Origin: Agromyces sp. Soil535
GTDB taxonomy: Bacteria; Actinomycetota; Actinomycetes; Actinomycetales; Microbacteriaceae
Length of the DNA: 64,000 nucleotides
Direction: 5' to 3'
NCBI RefSeq assembly: GCF_001428255.1
Contig: NZ_LMRW01000012.1
Location: forward strand, 330,715-394,714
Of this stretch, positions 29,805-40,147 are shown piece after piece. The notes below the pieces were generated by a model. The model saw only the letters and a program-made list of their open reading frames with translations, was not told the DNA's origin and did not search any database. Position 1 is the first letter of the stretch. The number at the start of each line of letters is the position of its first letter. The position numbers and the translations under genes were made by a program.

Positions 29805-32678
29805 GTGGACCGACCCGCGACCGACCATGCAGCCCAGGGCGTCGTGCCCCTCGTCCTGCCGCCGCACCCGCCAGAGCCGGCCCCGCCGGGATTCCCGTGG
29901 CTCGCCACCGTCGCCCCGGTCGCCGGAGCCGTCGTCCTCGTGGTGGTCACCGGCTCCGTGTTCTCCCTCGCCTTCGCTGCGCTGGGGCCCCTCGTCGCCG
30001 TCGCCTCGATGCTCGACGCCCGGCGCCAGGCGAGGCGCGGGCGCCGGCGGGATGCCGCCGCGCGGGCGGAGCAGCTCGGGCTCCTGCGCGCGTCCGTCGC
30101 CTCGCTGCACGAGGCCGAACGCGCGGCGGCCTGGCGGCGCGCGCTTCCGGCGCGGGGCCTCGTCGACGACCGGCGTCCCTTCGACTGGCGCGACGGCGGC
30201 CCGGGGAGCCTCGTGCTGGGGCGAGGCGATGTCGCGAGCGCCGTGCGAGTGGACGGCACCCCGGTCGATGCCCACGACCGCGACCTGCTCGAGTCCGCCG
30301 CTCGGCTCGAAGATGCCCCGGTGCTCGCACGTGTCGGCGGCGGCATCGGCGTCGTCGGCGCCGCGCCGCTCGTCGGTGCGGTGGCACGCGCGCTGCTCGT
30401 GCAGGTCGCATCCCGTTGCCGTCCAGGCGACGTCGGCATCGTCGTGCCCGATGGCGCCGCATGGTCATGGGCCGCCTCGTTGCCGCACCGTGGTGGCGAG
30501 ACGCTGCTGCGCATCGTCGACGGATGCGACGGGCGTGCCGGCCTGCCCGGCGATGGCGCCGGCTCCGGTGCCGCGACGATCGCCCTGGCCGGCACGGTCG
30601 AGGAGTTGCCGCCGGGACTCGAGACGGTCGTGGTGGTCGAGGGTCCGCGCCGCGCAGTCGTGGAGCGACGGGGCGACGGGTCGGAACGTCGCGCGATCGT
30701 GCCCGAGCTCCTGAGCACGGCGGAGGCCTCGTCGTGGGCCGGCCGCGTACGGGCGGCCGCGGCGCGAGAGGGCGTCGACGCGGTGCCCGGCCTGCCCGGC
30801 CGCCTGCCGTTCCATGCCATCCCGCAACCCGCGACGCAACGGGACTCGAGGGCGACGCTCCGGGCCGCCGTGGGTGCGATCGCGGGCGGGCCGCTCGAGC
30901 TCGACCTTGCCGCGCGGGGCCCGCACGCGATCGTCGCGGGAACGACCGGCAGCGGCAAGAGCGAGTTCCTGCTCGCCTGGCTCACGGCGCTCGCGCACGG
31001 CTATCCGCCCGAACGTGTGGCCTTCCTCCTCGTCGACTTCAAGGGCGGCGCGGCGTTCGAGCCGATCCGCGACCTGCCGCACGTCACCGGCATCGTGACC
31101 GACCTCGACGACGCGGAGGCGGAGCGCGCCGTGCTGAGCCTGCGCGCGGAGCTCCGCCACCGGGAGTCGATCCTCCGCGCGGAGCAGGCGCGCGACCTCG
31201 TCGAGCTCGCGGCGCACGTGGAGCTCCCGCGCCTCGTCATCGTGGTCGACGAGTTCCAGGCGATGATCGAGCGCTTCCCCGACCTCGGTGCGGTCGTCGC
31301 CGATATCGCGGCGCGCGGGCGTTCGCTCGGCGTGCACCTCGTCCTCGCCTCGCAGCGCCCGAACGGCGTCGTCCGCGAGCAGGTCTCCGCGAACTGCTCC
31401 ATCCGCGTGTCGCTCCGCGTGATGGAGCGGGCCGACAGCCTCGCCGTCGTGGGCACCGAGGCCGCGGCGGCCATCCACCCCGACACGCCGGGTCGCGGCG
31501 TCGTCGACCCCGGCGACGGATACCCCGTGCCGTTCCAGTCGGCGCTCGTCGATGCCGCCGCGCTGGAACGCCTCCAGCGGTCGACCGCAGCGCTCCCGCG
31601 AGCCCGTCGCCCGTGGGTCGGTCCGCTGCCCGACCGCGTCACGACGGTGGCGATCGACGAGGTGGCGAAGGCGGCGCCACCACCCCGTGGAGCCCTCGTC
31701 GTCGGGCTGGTCGACGACCCCGAGCGGCAACGGCACGATGTCGCAACCTGGTCGCCCGAGGTCGACGGGCACCTGCTCATCGTCGGCGCGCCCGGCAGCG
31801 GACGCACCACCGCTCTCGCAGCGGTGGCTCGCGCCGCGTCCCGCACCCACCAGGTGCGCCGGATCGATGGCCGGCCTGGTGCGCAGTGGGACGCCCTGCA
31901 GGAGGCCGTCGCCGGGATGCGACGAGGCGACGGGCCCACTCTCGTGATCGTCGACGACGTCGACGTCAGATTCCGCGACTGGCCCGACGATCACCGACAG
32001 GCGGCGTACCGGATGGTCGAGACCGTGCTGCGCGAGGGGCGGGCGCGCGGCGTCGCGCTCGCCGCCGCGGCAGGGTCGGCTCATCGCACCGGGCCGGGGT
32101 TCCGCGAGCTCTTCGGCTCCACCGCGCTGCTGCGGCATCCGAACCGGTCCGACCTCGTGCACGCCGGAGGGGTGGGCTCGCTCTGGCGGGCGGACGATCC
32201 GCCGGGATCGGGGCAGTGGCACGGGCGCCGCATCCAGTTCGCCGACGCGCCGCCGTGGCGGGCGGAGCCGGTCGCGCCCGCGTCCACCCTGCAGCTCGAT
32301 GGAAATCGGGCCTGGGCGATCGTCTCATCGTCGCCACGATCGGATGCCGCGACGCTCCGCGCGCTCGGCCACGAGCCGATGCTCCTCGAGCCGGGCGACG
32401 CGGCGATCCGCGCGGCGCTGGCCGCACCAACCGAGGGAGCTGGTTGTCCACGCCTCGTCGTCGGCGACGCCGATGCGTGGATGGCGAACTGGGCGCTCAT
32501 CGGGCTCATGCGGGAGGAGGCGTCGGTCGTCGTGCACGGAGGCCACCGCGAGTACCGGGTCTTCGCGCCGGGGCCGGCACTCCCGCCGCTGCTCGACGAC
32601 CCGGTCCGCCAGTGCTGGGTGACCGGCCCTGGCGCCGAACCGCTGAGATCGACGTGGCCTCTCCACGTGGACAACTGA
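29805..32678 (+). CDS. FtsK/SpoIIIE ATPase, EccC-like (type VII secretion type)
   Basis: 957 residues. Two membrane helices (about residues 30-70) are followed by a non-ATPase region, then a complete ATPase domain: Walker A AGTTGSGKSEF with Lys385, Walker B LVIVVDEF with Asp482 and Glu483, and ASQRPNG. A second domain has GAPGSGRTT, where Arg667 replaces the Walker A lysine, with LVIVDDVD. A third, strongly degenerate domain closes the protein. Topology matches EccC/EssC motors of type VII secretion, but no WXG100, EccB, EccD, EccE or mycosin gene is in the window. GTG 29805 is the first possible start after an in-frame TGA at 29790. Confidence 0.85.
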   Translation: MDRPATDHAAQGVVPLVLPPHPPEPAPPGFPWLATVAPVAGAVVLVVVTGSVFSLAFAALGPLVAVASMLDARRQARRGRRRDAAARAEQLGLLRASVASLHEAERAAAWRRALPARGLVDDRRPFDWRDGGPGSLVLGRGDVASAVRVDGTPVDAHDRDLLESAARLEDAPVLARVGGGIGVVGAAPLVGAVARALLVQVASRCRPGDVGIVVPDGAAWSWAASLPHRGGETLLRIVDGCDGRAGLPGDGAGSGAATIALAGTVEELPPGLETVVVVEGPRRAVVERRGDGSERRAIVPELLSTAEASSWAGRVRAAAAREGVDAVPGLPGRLPFHAIPQPATQRDSRATLRAAVGAIAGGPLELDLAARGPHAIVAGTTGSGKSEFLLAWLTALAHGYPPERVAFLLVDFKGGAAFEPIRDLPHVTGIVTDLDDAEAERAVLSLRAELRHRESILRAEQARDLVELAAHVELPRLVIVVDEFQAMIERFPDLGAVVADIAARGRSLGVHLVLASQRPNGVVREQVSANCSIRVSLRVMERADSLAVVGTEAAAAIHPDTPGRGVVDPGDGYPVPFQSALVDAAALERLQRSTAALPRARRPWVGPLPDRVTTVAIDEVAKAAPPPRGALVVGLVDDPERQRHDVATWSPEVDGHLLIVGAPGSGRTTALAAVARAASRTHQVRRIDGRPGAQWDALQEAVAGMRRGDGPTLVIVDDVDVRFRDWPDDHRQAAYRMVETVLREGRARGVALAAAAGSAHRTGPGFRELFGSTALLRHPNRSDLVHAGGVGSLWRADDPPGSGQWHGRRIQFADAPPWRAEPVAPASTLQLDGNRAWAIVSSSPRSDAATLRALGHEPMLLEPGDAAIRAALAAPTEGAGCPRLVVGDADAWMANWALIGLMREEASVVVHGGHREYRVFAPGPALPPLLDDPVRQCWVTGPGAEPLRSTWPLHVDN

Positions 32679-32828
32679 AACCGTCGGCTCGCGACGTGAT
32701 CTGGCACTGAATCCGCACCCGATGTTGCCGGAAATTAACGATTTGGACATGATCGCGTGAATGTCGACCCGCAGTGTGGCAGGATCGACCCACCCCCAGC
32801 ACGCGCCTGCAACACGAATGGAGTTCCC

Positions 32829-34046
32829 GTGACCGCTCGGCCCCTTCCCCAGGACCCGATGATCCGTTCCCTGATCGCGCACGCGCGGCAGGCGCAGCTG
32901 AATCGTCGCACGCTGCTCGCCGGCGCCGGTGCTGGCGTCTCCGCCCTCGCGCTCGCCGCCTGCTCCACCGGCGGCGGAGGTCAGACCAAGCCCACGCCCG
33001 CCGACGACAAGTCCTCCTCCGATAAGACGCTCAACTGGGCGAACTGGGCGGCGTACATCGACGAGGACGAGGACGGCAACTACCCCACGCTCGTCGCGTT
33101 CACCGAGGAGACCGGCATCGATGTCACCTACGACGTCGCGGTCGACGACAACAACACCTACTACGGCAAGGTGAAGGACCAGCTGGCCCTCGGTCAGGAC
33201 ATCGGCGCCGACACGGTCTGTCTCACCGACTGGATGGTCGACCGCTGGATCCGGTTCGGGTACACCCAGGAGCTGAACCACGACAACATCCCGAACCTCG
33301 CGAACCTCACGCCCGCGCTCCAGGACCCCGACTTCGACCCCGGCCGCAAGTTCTCGGTCCCGTGGCAGGGCGGCTTCGCCGGGATCGCGTGGAACAAGGA
33401 CGCGATCCCCGGCGGCCTCGCCTCCGTCGAGGACCTCTGGAACTCGGAGCTCAAGGGTCGCGTGGGCGTGCTCTCCGAGATGCGCGACACGATCGGGCTC
33501 ATCATGCTGCAGAACGGCGTCGACATCTCGGGGGAGTGGGGCGACGCCGAGTTCGAAGAGGCGAACGAGCTCCTCCGCGAGCAGGTCGAGTCGGGCCAGG
33601 TCCGCAACATCAAGGGCCAGTCGTACCTCGAGGACCTGAAGAACGAGGACACGCTGGCGGCGATCGTCTGGTCGGGCGACATCACGGTCATCAACGCGGA
33701 GGCCGGCGACCATTGGGAATTCGCCATCCCGACCGCGGGCGGCACGCTGTGGAACGACAACTTCCTCGTGCCGGTCGGCTCTCCGCGCAAGACCAACGCC
33801 GAGACGCTGATCAACTACTACTACGAGCCCGAAGTGGCGGCCGAGGTCGCGGCGTGGGTGAACTACATCACGCCCGTCGTGGGTGCGAAGGAGGCAGCCG
33901 TGGCCATCGACCCCGAGCTCGCCGAGAACCAGCTCATCTTCCCGAACGAGGAGACGCTCTCGCAGGCCCACATCTTCCGCTCGCTGACCCCGGCGGAGGA
34001 GCAGAAGTACCAGGCCGCGTTCCAGACCATCCTGCTCGGTTCCTGA
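32829..34046 (+). CDS. potD: Polyamine ABC transporter substrate-binding lipoprotein
   Basis: 405 residues from GTG 32829; ATG 32859 is a shorter alternative. A twin-arginine-like NRRTLLAG precedes the lipobox LAAC, so the mature protein is a membrane-anchored lipoprotein. The mature part (TLNWANWAAYIDEDEDGNYPT, then a PWQGGFAGIAWNK segment) is of the PotD/PotF family that binds spermidine or putrescine. It heads a four-gene operon with an ATPase and two permeases. The 150-bp gap before it shows only a TTGGAC-like box at 32743 and no clear -10. Confidence 0.88.
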   Translation: MTARPLPQDPMIRSLIAHARQAQLNRRTLLAGAGAGVSALALAACSTGGGGQTKPTPADDKSSSDKTLNWANWAAYIDEDEDGNYPTLVAFTEETGIDVTYDVAVDDNNTYYGKVKDQLALGQDIGADTVCLTDWMVDRWIRFGYTQELNHDNIPNLANLTPALQDPDFDPGRKFSVPWQGGFAGIAWNKDAIPGGLASVEDLWNSELKGRVGVLSEMRDTIGLIMLQNGVDISGEWGDAEFEEANELLREQVESGQVRNIKGQSYLEDLKNEDTLAAIVWSGDITVINAEAGDHWEFAIPTAGGTLWNDNFLVPVGSPRKTNAETLINYYYEPEVAAEVAAWVNYITPVVGAKEAAVAIDPELAENQLIFPNEETLSQAHIFRSLTPAEEQKYQAAFQTILLGS

Positions 34047-34072
34047 CCACGAGACAGGGAACACGCACAACC

Positions 34073-35272
<1,200 letters not shown>

Positions 35273-35274
35273 CG

Positions 35275-36186
35275 ATGGCCTTCGCAGCGTTCGCGACGGC
35301 GGAGGCCCAGCCGCAGGTACAGAAGCGGAAGAGCCGCATCGCGCTCTTCCTCCTCCTCCCGGGCATCCTCTACCTCGTCCTCTTCTTCCTCACGCCGCTC
35401 ATCTCGCTGGTGCTGACCTCCCTGCAGACGCCGGCCGAGTTCGGCGACATCGGCCAGTACGACTACGCGTTCAACTGGCAGAACTACGTCACGGTCGTGC
35501 AGCAATACCTGCCGCACATCCTGCGCTCGTTCGGCTACGCACTCGCGGCCACCGTGCTCGCGCTCCTGTTCAGCTACCCGCTCGCCTACTTCATCGGCGT
35601 GAAGGCCCGACGGTGGCCGCTCCTGCAGAGCCTCATGCTCGTGCTCGTGATCGCCCCCTTCTTCATCAGCTTCCTGCTCCGCACCCTTGCCTGGAAGCAG
35701 CTCCTCTCCGACGAGTCGTTCATCATCACGTCGCTGAAGGCGCTCTCGCTCATGGCTCCCGACGCACACTTCACGGGCACGCCGGCCGCGGTGATCTTCG
35801 GCCTCACGTACAACTTCATCCCGTTCATGACCCTCCCGCTCTACACGACGCTCGAGCGGCTCGACACCCGCTACCTCGAGGCGGGGAGCGATCTCTATGC
35901 GAACGCGTTCACCGTGTTCCGCAAGATCACAATCCCACTGTCGATGCCCGGCATCGTGGCAGGCACGCTGCTCACCTTCATCCCCGCCGCGGGTGACTAC
36001 GTGAACGCGAGCCGCGACTTCCTCGGCGGGCCCGACACCCAGATGATGGGCAACGTGATCGAGGCGAACTTCCTCGTGCTGCTGAACTACCCGGCGGCCG
36101 CGGCGCTCTCGATCATCCTCATGGCGGCGATCCTCGTGCTCGTCAGCATCTACGTGAAGCGTTCCGGAACGGAGGACCTGCTGTGA
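35275..36186 (+). CDS. potB: Polyamine ABC transporter permease, PotB type
   Basis: 303 residues with about six membrane helices. The EAA loop that contacts the ATPase is LEAGSDLYANAFTVFRKITI (near 35876-35935). Helices include LFLLLPGILYLVLFFLTPLI and ISLVLTSL at the N terminus. The last four bases overlap the next permease (GTGA), so the two halves of the pore are translated together. Confidence 0.93.
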   Translation: MAFAAFATAEAQPQVQKRKSRIALFLLLPGILYLVLFFLTPLISLVLTSLQTPAEFGDIGQYDYAFNWQNYVTVVQQYLPHILRSFGYALAATVLALLFSYPLAYFIGVKARRWPLLQSLMLVLVIAPFFISFLLRTLAWKQLLSDESFIITSLKALSLMAPDAHFTGTPAAVIFGLTYNFIPFMTLPLYTTLERLDTRYLEAGSDLYANAFTVFRKITIPLSMPGIVAGTLLTFIPAAGDYVNASRDFLGGPDTQMMGNVIEANFLVLLNYPAAAALSIILMAAILVLVSIYVKRSGTEDLL

Positions 36187-37082
36187 GCGGCGAAGTCCAG
36201 GCTGCAGCCGTCCTCGGCGGGTTCGCGGAGAGCGAGACGCAGGAGGGAGGCGGGCCGCGCGGACTGCCGCGGCGGCGCCGGGTCGGCCTCGGCGACTGGC
36301 TCCTGCCCGTCTACACGGTCCTCGCGTTCGTGTTCCTGCTGATCCCGATCGTCTACACGTTCGTGTTCTCGTTCAACGACTCCATCAAGTCGAACATCTC
36401 GTGGCGCGGGTTCACGCTCGACAAGTGGCTGAACGTCTGCAACGTCGAGGGCGGCGCGGTGTGCCAGGCGTTCACGAACAGCATCGTCATCGGCCTCGTC
36501 GCGACGGTCATCGCCACGACGCTCGGCACCCTGATCGCGATCGCGCTCGTACGGTATCGCTTCAGAGCGCGCTCGGCGATCAGCCTCCTGCTGTTCCTCC
36601 CCATGGCGACGCCCGAGGTCGTGCTGGGCGCCGGCCTCGCCGCGCAGTTCCTGGCGGTCGGCGTGCCGAAGGACATGACGACGATCATCCTGGCGCACAC
36701 CATGTTCTGCATCAGTTTCGTCGTCGTGACGGTGAAGGCGCGCGTCGCGAGCCTCGACCCCGCCCTCGAGGAGGCGGGCCGCGACCTCTACGGCTCGCCG
36801 TCCCAGGTGTTCTGGCGGATCACGTTCCCGCTGCTCACCCCGGGCATCCTCGCCGCGGCCCTGTTGTCGTTCTCCCTGAGCTTCGACGACTTCATCATCA
36901 CGAACTTCAACTCCGGATCGGTTTCGACGTTCCCGAAGTACATCTACATCTCGGCCTCGCGCGGCATCCCGGCCGAGGCGAACGTCATCGCGTCCGCGGT
37001 GTTCCTCTTCGCGCTCGTGCTCGTGATCGGCACGCAGGTGTCCCGCGCGGCGCGCGCGAAACGGCTCGCGAAGCTCGGCTGA
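36183..37082 (+). CDS. potC: Polyamine ABC transporter permease, PotC type
   Basis: 299 residues, second channel-forming subunit. An unusually long cytoplasmic N terminus of about 35 residues (rich in Glu, Gly and Arg) precedes the first helix. The EAA loop is EEAGRDLYGSPSQVFWRITF. GTG 36183 overlaps potB. The gene ends the operon and is followed by a strong bidirectional hairpin at 37099-37139. Confidence 0.93.
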   Translation: MSGEVQAAAVLGGFAESETQEGGGPRGLPRRRRVGLGDWLLPVYTVLAFVFLLIPIVYTFVFSFNDSIKSNISWRGFTLDKWLNVCNVEGGAVCQAFTNSIVIGLVATVIATTLGTLIAIALVRYRFRARSAISLLLFLPMATPEVVLGAGLAAQFLAVGVPKDMTTIILAHTMFCISFVVVTVKARVASLDPALEEAGRDLYGSPSQVFWRITFPLLTPGILAAALLSFSLSFDDFIITNFNSGSVSTFPKYIYISASRGIPAEANVIASAVFLFALVLVIGTQVSRAARAKRLAKLG

Positions 37083-37098
37083 CCCGAACCGAGCGAAG

Positions 37099-37139
37099 CG
37101 ACGGATGCCGCAGTGGAGTTCCCGCCGCGGCATCCGTCG
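37099..37139. terminator. Bidirectional hairpin between convergent potC and asparaginase genes
   Basis: CGACGGATGCCGC (37099-37111) and GCGGCATCCGTCG (37127-37139) pair perfectly over 13 bp with a 15-nt loop. It sits between two convergent stop codons and again uses the GGATGCCGC 9-mer as stem. Confidence 0.7.
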
Positions 37140-37161
37140 TCGAAGCGTTCGGCCCCACGCG

Positions 37162-38151
37162 TCAGGCGGTCGCGCGGATCGCGCCGACGCGGCGCTCGCC
37201 GCCCATGACCCACAGGTCGAGCTCGGCCTGCACCGCGTCGACCGCGTCGTGCCCCACGGCACCGGCATCCGCGAGCAGCCGCAGCGCGATGATCGATGAG
37301 GCGCGGGAGGACCCGTCGAGCACCTTCAGCGCCGTCGTGGTGCCGTTGGGCGCGGTCATCACCATGACGCCCTCGGCGCCGATCTTCGCGAAGACCCCGA
37401 GTCGGTCGATGGCGACCGTGTCGGGCTGGCCGGGGCCGCCGACGGCCCACGCGTGCTCGCGCGCTGCCTCGGTGAGCGCGGCGGCCTCGCGGTACAGCGC
37501 GAACGGCGACGACGGCGCCGCCGTGGTGATCTTCTGGATGCCGCGCGCGAGCGCGTGCAGGCTGATGGCATGCACGGGCGCGCCGCAGCCGTCGACGCCC
37601 GTGGCCGCCGGCCGCTCGCCAGTGAAGCGGTCGAGCACGTCGAGGATGCGCTTCTGCAGCGGATGCTCGGGGTCGAGGTAGCCGTCGAGCGGCCACTCGT
37701 TGGCGACGCACGCGAGGAGCATCGCGGCGTGCTTGCCCGAGCAGTTCATGTAGAGCCGCTCCCGCGGCCCGCCGCTTCGGATCAGCTCGTCGCGCGCGAC
37801 CTGGTCGCTCGGCGACGCGGGCGGGCAGCCGAGTGCGGATGCGGGCAGCGCCCGGCGTGCGAGGAGCCCCTTCACGAGTGCGACGTGCGCTGCGGTGCCG
37901 GAGTGGCTCGCCATGGCGATGGCCGCGTCCTCGCCGCGGAGGGAGACGCCCGACGTCATCACGGCGACCGCCTGGAACGGCTTCAGGCACGACCGCGGGA
38001 AGATCGGGGTCTGCATGTCGCCGAGGGCGCGCAGCACCTCGCCATCGGGCGAGAGCACGACGGCGGAGCCGGCGTGCCGGGACTCGACGAACCCACTTCG
38101 CTCGACCACGGCGAGTTCGACGGCGTCGGTGACGGAGAATGTGCCGGTCAC
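37162..38151 (-). CDS. Asparaginase, Rhizobium etli-type (zinc, class 3)
   Basis: 329 residues of the PF06089 asparaginase family, unrelated to the classical AnsA/AnsB fold. The Ser-x-x-Lys pair is Ser54 and Lys57 (FPRSCLKPFQ), with a second ASHSG motif at 81-85. The metal-site residues of the R. etli enzyme are matched by Cys137, Lys140 (NCSGKHAAML) and Cys189 (VDGCGAPVHA). It hydrolyses asparagine to aspartate and ammonia. The start lies 4 nt after the gabT stop, so the two form an operon. It points to general nitrogen scavenging next to polyamine and GABA use. Confidence 0.88.
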   Translation of the reverse strand: MTGTFSVTDAVELAVVERSGFVESRHAGSAVVLSPDGEVLRALGDMQTPIFPRSCLKPFQAVAVMTSGVSLRGEDAAIAMASHSGTAAHVALVKGLLARRALPASALGCPPASPSDQVARDELIRSGGPRERLYMNCSGKHAAMLLACVANEWPLDGYLDPEHPLQKRILDVLDRFTGERPAATGVDGCGAPVHAISLHALARGIQKITTAAPSSPFALYREAAALTEAAREHAWAVGGPGQPDTVAIDRLGVFAKIGAEGVMVMTAPNGTTTALKVLDGSSRASSIIALRLLADAGAVGHDAVDAVQAELDLWVMGGERRVGAIRATA

Positions 38152-38155
38152 CGTG

Positions 38156-39532
38156 TCACCCGAGCGACGCGAAACCGTCGTCGAGCACGTGGAGCCCGTC
38201 TTCGATCAGCTCGTCGCTGACCGCGAGGCTCGGCAGGAACCGGAGCACGTTGCCCCAGGTGCCGGCGCTGAGGAACAGCACGCCGTGCTGCGCCGCGTAG
38301 GCGACGAGGGCGGAGACCGCCTCGGCGTTCGGCACCTTCGTGGTGTCGCCGGTGCCGGGCTGCACGAGCTCGATGGCGACCATCGCGCCCTTGCCGCGGA
38401 TCTCGCCGATGATGTCGTAGCGCTGCATGAGGCGCTCGAGGCCGGCCTTCAGGGTGGCTTCGATGCGCTGGGCCTCGGCGAGCAGGTGGTGCTGCTCGAT
38501 CGACTCGAAGACCGCGATCGCAGCGGCGCATGCCACGGGGTTGCCGCCGAAGGTGCCGCCGAGGCCGCCGGGCTGCGAGGCGTCCATGATCTCGGCGCGC
38601 CCGGTGACCGCCGCGAGCGGGAGTCCGCCCGCGATGCCCTTGGCGGAGAGCACCAGGTCGGGCTCCCAGTCGAAGTGCTCGCTCGCGTAGTAGCGGCCGG
38701 TGCGGGCCATGCCGCTCTGGATCTCGTCGGCGATCATGACGACGCCGTGCTCGGTGCACCACGTCTGCAGGATCGGCAGGTAGCGGTCCGCCGGCACCAT
38801 GAAGCCGCCCTCGCCCTGGATCGGCTCGACGACGAGGCATGCGAGGTCGCTCGCCCCGACGACCTTCTCGAGATACGCGATCGTGCGCGCTGCGGCATCC
38901 TCTCCCGACAGCCCGTCGCGGTAGGGGTAGGAGCTCGGCGCGTGGTACACGTCGCCCGCGAACGGCCCGTAGCCGGTGGCATAGGGGTGCGCCTTGTAGT
39001 TCATGGCCATGGTGAGGTTGGTGCGGCCGTGGTACGCGTGGTCGAGCACGGCGACGGCACGACGGCCGGTGTGCTTGCGCGCGATCTTCACGCCGTTCTC
39101 GACGGCCTCGGCACCCGAGTTGACGAGCACGGTCTTCTTCTGCCACGCCCCGGGGGTGTGCTCGGCGAGGAGCTCGGCGACCCGCACGTACTCCTCGTAG
39201 GGGGTGATGGTGAACAGCGTGTGGATGACATCCTGCAGCTGGCTCGCGGCCGCGGCGACCACGCGCTCCTCGGTGTGGCCGACCGTGGTGACGCCGATGC
39301 CGGCGCCGAAGTCGATGAAGCGGTTGCCGTCGACGTCGACGAGGATCGCGCCGTTGGCACGCTCGATGTACACGGGCAGCGCGGAGGAGACGCCGGCGGA
39401 GACGACCTTCGAGCGTCGCGCGTGCAGTTCCTCCGACTTCGGACCGGGGATGGCGGTCACGACCTGACGCTCCTGGGGCACGGAGTACACCGGTGCGGTC
39501 GCGGTCTCTGCGGGAATCTGGGTGTCAGTCAT
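38156..39532 (-). CDS. gabT: 4-aminobutyrate aminotransferase
   Basis: 458-residue class III aminotransferase converting GABA and 2-oxoglutarate to succinic semialdehyde and glutamate. PLP lysine is Lys298 (LSAKGIAGG) and Asp269 (IADEIQSGM) binds the pyridine nitrogen. VNSGAEAVENGVKIARKHTGR is the phosphate site region, and VVEPIQGEGG is family-typical. ATG 39532 was chosen because a GGGAGG site precedes it; a TAGGGT hexamer further upstream (39543-39548, minus strand) may be the -10. No gabD-type succinic semialdehyde dehydrogenase is in the window, unless the aldehyde dehydrogenase at 13.5 kb serves. Confidence 0.93.
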   Translation of the reverse strand: MTDTQIPAETATAPVYSVPQERQVVTAIPGPKSEELHARRSKVVSAGVSSALPVYIERANGAILVDVDGNRFIDFGAGIGVTTVGHTEERVVAAAASQLQDVIHTLFTITPYEEYVRVAELLAEHTPGAWQKKTVLVNSGAEAVENGVKIARKHTGRRAVAVLDHAYHGRTNLTMAMNYKAHPYATGYGPFAGDVYHAPSSYPYRDGLSGEDAAARTIAYLEKVVGASDLACLVVEPIQGEGGFMVPADRYLPILQTWCTEHGVVMIADEIQSGMARTGRYYASEHFDWEPDLVLSAKGIAGGLPLAAVTGRAEIMDASQPGGLGGTFGGNPVACAAAIAVFESIEQHHLLAEAQRIEATLKAGLERLMQRYDIIGEIRGKGAMVAIELVQPGTGDTTKVPNAEAVSALVAYAAQHGVLFLSAGTWGNVLRFLPSLAVSDELIEDGLHVLDDGFASLG

Positions 39533-39666
39533 GGTGCCTCCCACCCTATCGCCGTCGACCGTGACGGCCGTGGCCGCGAGGGTGCAGAATCGGATGACGT
39601 GCGTGCGCCGACGGATGACGCGAAACCCGACGGCCGACGCGAACACACCCAGGCAGGAGGCCAGGC

Positions 39667-40143
39667 ATGCTCGGCGAACACCAGTACGCGGTCGAGGTGG
39701 AGTGGCAGGGCGACAACGGCGAGGGCACGTCGGGTTACCGCGCGTACGGCCGACAGCATGTCGTTCGCGCGGCCGGGAAGCTGCACGAGATCGCCGGGTC
39801 GAGCGATCGGGTCTTCCACGGCGACCGTGAGCGCTGGAACCCCGAGGAGTTGCTGCTCGCGGCCCTCAGCGAGTGCCACATGCTCTCGTACCTGCACGTC
39901 GCCACCCGCCACGGCGTCATCGTGCGCGGGTACACGGATGCCGCGACCGGCACGATGATCGAGGACGGCCGCGGCGGCGGCGCGTTCAGCGAGGCGGTGC
40001 TGCGTCCCCGGGTGGTCGTGGCGGATGCCTCCATGCTTCCGCTCGCGGACGAGATCCACGCCGAAGCGGCGGAGAAGTGCTTCATCGCGGCATCCGTCCG
40101 GTTCCCGGTGCACCACGAGCCGACGGCGATCGTCGCCGAATGA
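39667..40143 (+). CDS. OsmC family protein (peroxide reductase-like)
   Basis: 158 residues. The two redox cysteines of the OsmC/Ohr fold are Cys70 (AALSECHML) and Cys138 (AEKCFIAASV). Glu61/Glu62 in WNPEELLLAAL belongs to the conserved core helix. It would reduce organic hydroperoxides as a homodimer; the substrate is not certain. ATG 39667 has an AGGAGG Shine-Dalgarno sequence about 7 nt upstream. It is divergent from gabT. Confidence 0.88.
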   Translation: MLGEHQYAVEVEWQGDNGEGTSGYRAYGRQHVVRAAGKLHEIAGSSDRVFHGDRERWNPEELLLAALSECHMLSYLHVATRHGVIVRGYTDAATGTMIEDGRGGGAFSEAVLRPRVVVADASMLPLADEIHAEAAEKCFIAASVRFPVHHEPTAIVAE

Positions 40144-40147
40144 CGAC

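Noticed and set aside
29090-32710. A 1206-codon plus-strand frame overlapping the zinc-ribbon/FHA and FtsK-like genes
   Set aside because: Arg-rich, no motifs; a shadow of the real genes in another frame.
32679-32828. Promoter before the polyamine binding protein
   Set aside because: Only a TTGGAC box at 32743 is visible; no -10 at proper spacing could be supported.
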